DNA of 64,000 bases, from positions 11,966,001 to 12,030,000 of the forward strand of contig JBITNC010000001.1 in the NCBI GenBank assembly GCA_050084985.1. Direction: 5' to 3'. Positions 56,775-64,000 of this stretch are shown here, piece by piece. How positions within the stretch are numbered: the stretch's first letter is position 1; every line of letters starts with the position of its first letter. This DNA is from Nageia nagi. Taxonomy: Eukaryota > Pinophyta. The notes beneath the pieces are model-generated. The model made no database searches. It was not told the origin of the DNA and saw only the letters and a list, made by a program, of their open reading frames with translations. Position numbers and translations under genes: made by a program.

Positions 56775-57770
56775 ATGCCTAGAATAGATCCTAAATTAGT
56801 AGTACATAATTTAGCATTAAAGCCTGATGCTAAACCTGTTAAACAAAAATTACGTAAAATGCATCCTACTATAGCATTAATGGTAAAAGAAGAACTTCAA
56901 AAATTATTAGAAGCTAAATTTATACAACCTATAGATTATTCAGATTGGACATCTAATATGCTACCTATGAAAAAACCAAGTGGAAAAATAAGAATATTCA
57001 CAAATTTTTGTGATCTTAACAAAGCTTGTCCTAAGGATGATTTCCCTCTACCTAGCATTTATAGTTTAGTAGATTCGACAGTAGGACATGATATGTTGTC
57101 ATTAATGGATGGGTTTTCTAGTTATAATCAAATAAAAATAGCTACTGAAGATCAATATAAAATGGCTTTTATAACTCCTTGGGGTACCTTTTGTTATAAA
57201 GTTATGCCTTTTGGATTAAAAAATGCTGGGGCAATTTATCAAAGGGCTATGACTTATATATTCCATGATTATATGCATGACATAGTAGAAGATTATGTCG
57301 ATAATTTGTTGGTTAGATTTAAATATAGAGTAGATCATGGAAAAGACCTAATTAAAGTCTTAGATAGATTATTAGAACATAAAGTAAGATTAAATCCAAA
57401 AAATGTGTTTTTGGTGTAACTTCAGGAAAATTATTAGGATTTATTGTGTCCTGATAAGGAATTGAAATAGATCCTAGTAAAGTGAAGGCAGTAGTAGACA
57501 TGCCACCTCCTACAAATCTAAAACAATTATAAAGTTTACAGGGTAAGTTACAAGCTATTAGAAGGTTTATAGCTCAACTTTTTGATAAATGTAAACCATT
57601 TACAAAATTATTAAAAAAGGGAGTAGAATATCATTGGGGCAAAGAGCAACAAGATGCATTCGATGAAATTAAAAGATATTTATTATCTCCTTCTGTCTTA
57701 AGTCCACCAAGAAAAGATGTACCCTTTTTATTATATATTTCTACTACTAAAAATGGTTTAGGAACAATGC
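56775..57770 (+). pseudogene. Element C reverse transcriptase, near-complete
   Basis: Residues 1-214 (56,775-57,419) are open. Blocks: Met-Lys-Lys-Pro-Ser-Gly-Lys (65-71), Cys-Asp-Leu-Asn-Lys-Ala-Cys-Pro-Lys-Asp (79-88), Met-Asp-Gly-Phe-Ser-Ser-Tyr (111-117, first catalytic Asp at 112), Pro-Phe-Gly-Leu-Lys-Asn-Ala (145-151) and Tyr-Val-Asp-Asn (174-177). The last should be Tyr-Val-Asp-Asp, so one catalytic Asp is lost. A frameshift at about 57,415 moves the thumb (Gly-Lys-Leu-Leu-Gly-Phe) to another frame with two adjacent stops at 57,450-57,456. The acidic linker directly upstream ends in a TGA at 56,742. Confidence 0.85.
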
Positions 57771-58062
57771 TTTCTCAGAAGAATGAACACAATAAAGAAC
57801 AAGCTATATATTATCTAAGTAGAACACTTGTGAGCTATGAGATTAAGTATATATATTTGGAAAAATTATGTCTTGCTATCATTTTTGCTACTAAAAAACT
57901 TCGACATTATATGCTAAATCATACAACATATGTCATCTCTAAAGTGGATCCGTTGAAATATATGATGAATAAAACCTATCAAAATTCAAGAACTGCAAAG
58001 TGGATAATGCACTTAACTGAATTTGATTTACATTTTATTGGACAAAAGTCAATAAAAGGATA
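57771..58062 (+). pseudogene. Element C RNase H (first copy)
   Basis: About 98 codons open (57,767-58,063). Seen in order: the Ala-Ile-Tyr-Tyr-Leu-Ser-Arg stretch, Glu-Lys-Leu-Cys-Leu-Ala, His-Tyr-Met-Leu, and the end with Phe-Asp-Leu-His-Phe-Ile. The catalytic start lies in the preceding segment near 57,735. A TAA at 58,061 (Gln expected) separates it from the second RNase H. Confidence 0.75.
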
Positions 58063-58765
58063 AGTAATTGCTAATTATCTCACTGATGCTCCATTGCAAG
58101 ATAATAAACCCCTTGTCATTGAATTACCCGATGATGGGGTGTTTCAATTAGATGAAATTGAAATACCTGTAGAACCTAAAGACAATTGGGATATGACAAT
58201 ACACTTTGATGGTTCTCAATGTGAACAAGGTGGTGGAGCAAGTGTTGTATTTATAACACTGCAAGGGATCCCTATACCATATTCATTGAAACTAAAATTT
58301 CCTTGTACTAATAATAATGCGGAATATGAAGCTTTGATATTAGCATTAAAAATTGCTGTTAAATTAAAACTTAAAAGAATTAAGATTATTGGAGATTCTT
58401 TACTCATCGTAAATCAAGTGAAAGGAATCTATCAATGTAAAGAACCTTTACTTCAAAGTTATAAAGTGATAATTGAGGAATTATTAAATTTTTTTGACCA
58501 ATTTAGTATAGAAGCAGCACCAAGATCATCTAATAGATTTGCAGATGCTATGGCTTCTATTGGATCTCTTATCCTAGAAGATCCTAAAAAATCTTTAATT
58601 CAAGTTGAAATAATTCAATTGTCTCAATCATCATTACAACAGGAAGATGAAGAAAAAAGTGTATTAAATATTGACATAACTGATAAAGATAATTGGTACA
58701 AAGAATTGATAGATTTTTTAAAATTTGGAACTCTTCCTGCAAACCTTAATAAATCATCACGATGA
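58063..58765 (+). pseudogene. Element C second RNase H, catalytically complete
   Basis: In the open 223-codon segment starting at 58,094, residues 34-160 are an RNase H fold. The four expected acidic residues are present: Asp39 (His-Phe-Asp-Gly-Ser), Glu79 (Ala-Glu-Tyr-Glu), Asp101 (Gly-Asp-Ser) and Asp151 (Phe-Ala-Asp-Ala). A second RNase H after the first is the Tat-lineage hallmark. The segment ends at a TGA at 58,763 directly after Ser-Ser-Arg, where a second Arg is expected, then integrase begins in the same frame. Confidence 0.85.
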
Positions 58766-59939
58766 GCTTTTAAAATTAAAGCAACTAAATATTGTTTGAT
58801 AGGGGATATCTTGCATCGATGAAATTTCAATGGTATTTTACTCAGATGTCTTGAATGGAATGATATTAAAAAAGCTATATCCTTTGCCCATGATGGAACA
58901 TGTGGAGGACATTTTAATGGTGTTGCGATTGTAAAATGATTAATACGAATGGGGTATTATTGGCCAACTATGGAAAAATATTGTTGTGAATATGTTAAAA
59001 AATGTTTTAAATGTCAACAATATGCTCATTTATTTTGATAACCATCTCAAGAACTACATCCTATACAATCACTTCGGCCATTCTCTAAATGGGCATTAGA
59101 TTTAATAGGACAAATTACACCTACATCTTCTGGTGGACACAAGTTCATCATTATAGCAACTGAATATTTTACCAAATGGGTAGAGGCTATTCCCATGACT
59201 TCCACCACTAGTTCATGAATTACTGAATTTATAGAAAATTATATTATATGTAGATTCGGTATACCGAACCAATTAATTACAGATAATGGAAATAATTTTA
59301 AAAATAAGGATGTAAAACAAATATGTGACAAGTATAAAATTAAACAAAGTTTTTCCACTCCATATTATCCACAAGGCAATGGACAGGCAGAGGCTACTAA
59401 TAAAACTATTCGGAACATCTTAGCAAAAATAGTAAATGATTCTCATAGAGATTGGCATATGCAAATACCAAAAGCCTTATGGGCTTATCATACCAGTGTA
59501 TGCACTCCTATTGGGGCAACACCATTCTCTTTAGTATACGGAATAGAAGCCATCCTACCCATAGAACTTGAGATACCATCCCTTAGAGTAAATCTAAGTG
59601 AGCAAAATTCTGATGAGGAAACAAGACAAACTCACTTAGATCAGTTATTGCTTTTAGATGAAAAATGTATTAATGCTTTAGAGCATATGCGTGTTTATCA
59701 GAAGAGGATAAAATGAGCTTTTGATAAAAGGGCTCTAATTCATGAGTTCAAAATAGGTGATTTGGTTTTAAAAGAAAATCAACAAACTTCACAAATAGAA
59801 CGATAGCTTAGAGATAAGTTTGCTCCAAATTGGTTAGGACCATATATCATTAAGAAAAAATTTGGTAAAGGAACTTATCATTTATCAGACTTAGAAGGAA
59901 ATGAAGAGTGTGAACCTATAAATATCATGCATCTTTGAC
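58766..59939 (+). pseudogene. Element C integrase
   Basis: One frame with about seven stops, mostly TGA. Zinc-binding domain: His-Asp-Gly-Thr-Cys-Gly-Gly-His at about 58,888-58,911 and Cys-Phe-Lys-Cys at about 59,002-59,013, so His-His-Cys-Cys is intact. Core: Leu-Asp-Leu-Ile-Gly (about 59,095), Thr-Asp-Asn-Gly (about 59,279) and Gly-Gln-Ala-Glu-Ala (about 59,380), so Asp, Asp and Glu are all kept. The C-terminal domain (59,459-59,939) has the Asp-Leu-Val-Leu-Lys and Trp-Leu-Gly-Pro-Tyr stretches and ends with Ile-Met-His-Leu. Few changes besides the stops inactivate it. Confidence 0.85.
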
Positions 59940-60031
59940 CCTTCTATACAAAAAAAAAATGTACATTAGTTTTCTTTCATTTTATTTTATTGTTAAAATA
60001 ATAAATAAATAAAAGTATTAATATTTTTCAA

Positions 60032-61296
60032 GTGTTAATGATTAAAACAGAAAAGATGAATCTGGCAAAGGAATCTACTGAAGGTAGCATAGTGCAACCA
60101 CAAGTACGATTTCCACCGTCAAGATATCCAGGTGATTTAGCATTAACATATTTAAAATATAGATTTGATTTTAATCTCTTAAATTATTTACGATTGACTA
60201 TTGATGAACAATTTGAAAGAACATACCATATGTTTGTGGTATAAATAATGGTTGGGAAGTCACTTTTTGTGGATATGAAGCTGGCATTATTTTAGATCCA
60301 CAAATCTATTTCACCCATATGGAAAGAATATCATAAGAAATAACAGCTTTCTGCCTACAATGGCCTTATGGAATATCGAGAATCGTCATAAATTGCCAAT
60401 TAATTGAGTATTCACTCCTTTTAGCTAGGCTGAAATACGTTAAACAATTAACCAAAAGCCTAGAATGGATGGGTGAAATTTTACAATATTTACCTCATAA
60501 AAAGGTAATTTATGATTTTTCAAACACCTTTGTGGCTTTTCCTCCTAGAACGTTACAACAACAATATAGGCAAACTCACAGATTTCATCGTATGCAAATG
60601 CGACACACAATTTGGAAACAAAGATTGGAGAAAAGGCAAGCTTATCGTATTACTGAGCTTACAATGATAAATCAAATAAGGGTTAGAAATGATATTATCG
60701 AAAAGCTATCAAAAGGACATAGATTATGGAATAATGGAAGTTATTTTTCGGGGTTCAAAAGTAGGTATGACAAAGATATATTTATGAAAGTTATTCATAA
60801 CATTCCTACTCCTTTGTATTCGAATATCTTTTCCATGCCTCTTGAAATACAACAAAAAATGGCTTTGACGTTCTATGATGCACGTGAATCTTATGGTTGG
60901 GATGTCAAAGTAAATGGATATCAAGTTATTGTTTGTATCAACGCATTTGAGTTATGGTGTTATTCTAACTCAGATTATGATTTAATGATATATTTCTATC
61001 TTCTGTGGCCTATAGAAAAGCCCAAAATAATAGTTGATTGTACTCACAACCTAACTTTAAAACATCGAGAACAAATCATCTCAATCACACAAACCGTAAC
61101 ATTCGATCACTTAGATTCTTATGTTCTAGAAATCTATCATAATCAAGTGGTATTAGATTTTAGTTTTTTGTTTAGTTCAACACATTGTTCATTTAATCCT
61201 GATGTAGTTCAAACTCAATTTGAATGCATCATGAATAGATTCCCTAGAAGAATATATAAAAAAAAAATTAAAAATTATAAAATCCTAAAAAATTAA
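60032..61296 (+). pseudogene. Extra frame after pol in element C, with internally repeated domain
   Basis: Not recognised. An ATG at 60,032 opens 70 codons; a one-base shift near 60,240 and one TAA at about 60,334 lead into the 275-codon open segment 60,469-61,296 in the same frame. Together about 420 codons. Two blocks look alike. Block 1 (60,120-60,550) reads Gly-Trp-Glu-Val, Gly-Tyr-Glu, Gln-Trp-Pro and Val-Ile-Tyr-Asp-Phe-Ser in order. Block 2 (60,800-61,200) reads Gly-Trp-Asp-Val, Gly-Tyr-Gln, Leu-Trp-Pro and Val-Leu-Asp-Phe-Ser. It has no clear signal peptide or membrane segment, so an env-like role is not supported. The C-terminal tail runs into an A-rich repeat. Confidence 0.6.
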
Positions 61297-63139
61297 AAAT
61301 TATAAAATTTTAAAAAATTGAAAACTATAAAACACATAAAAAATTATAAAATCTACCTAGATGGAAACATCTAGAGGTTACTTGGCAATTGGGTGCCCTG
61401 CCCTTGTATGATGTAAATATATGTTACATGTCATTGTAAAAGTGATTATTTAGTAAATGTGTAATGTGTGAAAAGGTCATCTTAGAATAATCTCCTTGTT
61501 ATCACTACATTCACTTTGTCTTCTCTTTCATAAAGAAATGATATACCATAGATGATAGAAAAATATAAAGTTCATGCTTGAAAGAAAATCCAAAAACTCC
61601 AAACACTTACGACATTAAAAAATTCTAAGAAAATTTGAATGAAATCATTCTAAGAGACATTAAGAGTGAAAATTATGCCTCTATCCTATTATTCGCTTCA
61701 TCTCAAACCCAAGAATCATTTGATAGTTAAAAAAAAAAATTTATTACACTACATCAATGATTCTTGGGTGATTACAATATCCTCTACCGGGGCTATGGAT
61801 GCCTGATTGGTAGTAGAGCAAGGTTGTAGTGGGATCAAGGGGTTAATCCTCGTTAGGGCTATGGATGCCTATCTAGCAATGAGGCATACCTTACGAGTGG
61901 TGATATATCCATTTTGGTTAGTGACCTTCTTTCCTATGGACCTCTATACGTTTCATACGAATAGACTAGCTTATTAATGTCTCTAAGATATTTCATCTCA
62001 AATGATCTAAGAAGGGAAATGAATTTCACTACACACACTGGAGTTTATAGATTTTTTATCAACATATAACAATATTGTTTGATATCATCTTAGGTTATTA
62101 GATCTTGAAATAAAGAAAGATAACGTAGATGTTATAATAACTTGGTTATTAATCCAAAATCACCTAATCATTTATCATAATTTGTATTTTGTTTGTGTTT
62201 AAAATCATTTGTGTCATTTTGTTAAACCCATTCCTTTTGAAAATATCATTACCGTTGAACATTATTAAAATTGCTTTTCTTTGGAAAGGATAAGAATGAT
62301 TATTTATTGTTCCCCTGACCAAGATAAAGTTAATGTTCATAAACCTCCAAAATCACCTAATCTTTTGTCATAGTTTGTAATTTGTTTGTGCTTAGAGTCA
62401 TTTGTATCATTTTGTTAAACCCATTTTTATTATTATCTATTACCTTTGAACATTATTAAAATTTGCTTTTCTTTGGAAAGGATAAGAATGATTATTTATT
62501 ATTTCCCTAACCAAGATAAAGTTAATGTTCATATACATCCATAAGTCACTAGTTTGTCATGTCAAGAAGTTTATTGTAAAATTGCCAAGTACGGAAGATG
62601 ATGCATCTGATTCCATAAAAATATAATAAAAATATGTCCTTAAATAACTTAACTTATTTAAACAACTATGTTATTCCATGTTATCAATAACTTAAAGTAA
62701 CTTAACTTATTAAAATTATAAATTAGATTTATTGTTTTTAGCAACTATAATCATGCTTATTATTAACTTAGTTTTGAGATTAGTAACATCATCAAACTAA
62801 TTTATTGATATATGTTATATATTTCATCATTATACATCATACATTCCATAATTATATCTATGCATCATACATTTTGAAAATTACATCTATCATTAACATC
62901 TATTCATCATCAAGTAATTAAAACACAATTATGATCTACATAACATCACATCATACCTATTTTATCATAAATCTATATATAGAATGAAAGCTCATGCATC
63001 AAAAATCGTACAAGTACCATAAATATCAAAGATCTATCTATCTATATATACATCATAATAGTCCATCAAAAGGTCATCATAACATCATGAATCATAAAAT
63101 AAAACTACAAGGGTCCAATAACCTCATGAGCATATAAAA
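61297..63139. other. AT-rich region after the extra frame
   Basis: 61,255-61,355 is an A/T simple repeat (AAAATTATAAAATC-like). Near 61,788 and 61,855 GGGCTATGGATGCCT occurs twice. 62,161-62,352 and 62,353-62,544 form a 192-bp tandem duplication. The rest, to 63,139, is AT-rich with many CATCAT words and no supported gene. It may be the 3' non-coding part of element C. Confidence 0.5.
62161..62544 (+). repeat. 192-bp tandem duplication
   Basis: CACCTAATC starts both copies (62,161 and 62,353). They share a TTTGTTAAACCCATT block, a TTGCTTTTCTTTGGAAAGG block and a CCAAGATAAAGTTAATG block in the same order. Confidence 0.85.
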
Positions 63140-64000
63140 AATAACATCATGAAAAAGGGCATCCTCAAGGACTACCCCAACCACTACCTTGTCTGCTAGG
63201 ACTACTTGGTCACCTTCACCATCTACTAGTCTCTCCGGTACCCTGACCTGGAGGAGTAGTGCCTATGGATCCTGTAGGACTACCTAGATGCTAAGCTCCT
63301 CATAACTCGGATGAACCAACAACACCTAAGGGAGATGCCCTGGGTGTACCACTCCTGCTAGGAAAACCTCGTGACCTCTGAGTCCTACCTGGAGATTCAA
63401 CTGTGCCCTGTGCACTGCTACCTGTCTGATAGGCTAAGATATCTATAGGCATATAACTATTTGGAGGTATAGGATAGTGAGCCCTAAGAGTAAAAGTTGG
63501 AACACCTGTCAGCCATGTTTGTACTATAACATTATAAAAATCTCATTACTGATAAATACCACAATGGAAAATTGAAGAACCACCCCCAGAAGTAGATGCT
63601 ACTCCTAACTAATGAGCCTGAGCTCCCTGTAAAGAGGAACGAGCCTCATCTCTCTCCTATCTGTATCTATCTCACTCAGCCCTATACCTATACATGCACA
63701 AGTTGACCTATGCCAACTGGTATCTTAGCTCATAAATATCTCCTAGCAAAGTATCATTGCTAGGAACCTATGTAGTAGGAGCCTCCTTGACTCTGTGTGC
63801 AACCTCTGGGGTAGCTCCCTCCTCACCTACACCCATAGCCTCCTCCTTAGGAGCTAACTCCTCAGGAGCATCTACCATGACCTCCTCACTGGTAGCCTCC
63901 TCTCTCGTAGCCTTTGCTCCTGTAGGCTCCTCGCCTACCTCTCCCTCTCCTGCTACTGCACCCAACTCCTCAACAACATTGACATGATGATGAATGCATC
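63140..64000 (-). pseudogene. GC-richer minus-strand frame, possible antisense frame of element C
   Basis: Reading down from 64,000, one minus-strand frame can be followed for about 250 codons. It is open from 63,987 to 63,768, then interrupted by TAG, TGA and one TAA-TGA pair. Most fall where CAG or CGA would give Gln or Arg. The N-terminal part is Glu/Ala/Gly-rich. Then come a heptad-like Tyr-Glu-Leu-Arg-Tyr stretch, an Arg/Glu helix, a hydrophobic Trp-Leu-Thr-Gly-Val-Pro stretch and a Ser/Gly/Pro/Arg-rich tail. I do not recognise it. Tat-lineage elements often carry additional frames, some antisense, between pol and the 3' LTR, which fits this position. Confidence 0.45.

Larger units (their letters stand above)
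48289..64000 (+). mobile_element. Ty3/Gypsy element C, Tat-type, best preserved; 3' end outside the window
   Basis: Order on the plus strand: LTR (48,289-50,095), primer-binding site (50,099), 1.9-kb leader, gag (52,004), protease (54,873), RT (56,775), RNase H (57,767), second RNase H (58,094), integrase (to 59,939) and an extra frame (60,032-61,296). The dual RNase H and the long leader fit the Tat lineage. No 3' LTR is visible before 64,000, so the element must extend beyond the window or be truncated. Most stops here are TGA where Arg is expected. The right end given is the window edge. Confidence 0.8.

Noticed and set aside
60469-61296. Env-like gene downstream of pol
   Set aside because: No signal peptide, no clear transmembrane segment and no cysteine pattern; the evident feature is an internal domain repeat.
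63757-63987. Plus-strand Ser/Ala/Thr-rich frame
   Set aside because: Shadow of the minus-strand frame, which extends much further and has a protein-like order of segments.

Overview
The window looks like plant nuclear DNA from a large, repeat-rich genome. It is AT-rich and consists almost entirely of old, nested LTR retrotransposons. The mix suggests a gymnosperm-like genome: LTRs of 1.1-2.0 kb, Ty3/Gypsy pol genes with two RNase H domains as in the Tat lineage, Ty1/Copia pol, and heavy decay by C-to-T changes. That assignment is an inference; no organellar, rRNA or ordinary host gene is present to confirm it. Every long reading frame I recognise is a retroelement gag/pol fragment or an unclassified element-associated frame, and all but a few short segments carry stops or frameshifts.

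Layout, left to right. 0.4-2.4 kb: decayed frame with a coiled coil, family unknown. 2.4-7.6 kb: AT-rich, gene-free, with a (TA)n tract and a tRNA-like relic. 7.7-9.6 kb: gag relic. 9.7-18.35 kb: Gypsy element A (plus), with gag, protease, reverse transcriptase, two RNase H domains, integrase and a 3' LTR that carries a 375-bp MITE. 18.4-20.6 kb: a different, older Gypsy (D). 21.9-25.8 kb: Gypsy element B (minus), the same family as A. 27.0-46.1 kb: a Copia element (minus) that hosts three insertions. These are a small Gypsy with paired LTRs (F, 28,734-33,393), a solo LTR (34,449-36,473) flanked by a 5-bp duplication, and a 6-kb unclassified insertion (36,958-42,924) with its own minus-strand reading frame. 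46.2-48.26 kb: another coiled-coil frame. 48.29 kb to at least 61.3 kb: the best preserved element, Tat-type Gypsy C (plus), with 5' LTR, primer-binding site, long leader, gag, protease, RT, RNase H, second RNase H, integrase and an extra post-pol frame. 63.1-64.0 kb: a GC-richer minus-strand frame that may be an antisense frame of the same element.

Within each element the genes form the usual replication set: gag makes the particle, protease matures it, RT/RNase H copies the RNA, and integrase inserts the copy. None appears able to work now. The structures that these gene functions do not explain are: (1) ten short inverted repeats in the solo LTR, nearly all sharing the loop TTGGTG while their stems differ and remain self-complementary; (2) an array of AT-rich palindromes at 41.9-42.6 kb; (3) the post-pol frame of element C, which appears to contain the same domain twice; and (4) a CCGGA-rich tandem array with ATGACATCAT-type palindromes in the solo LTR.
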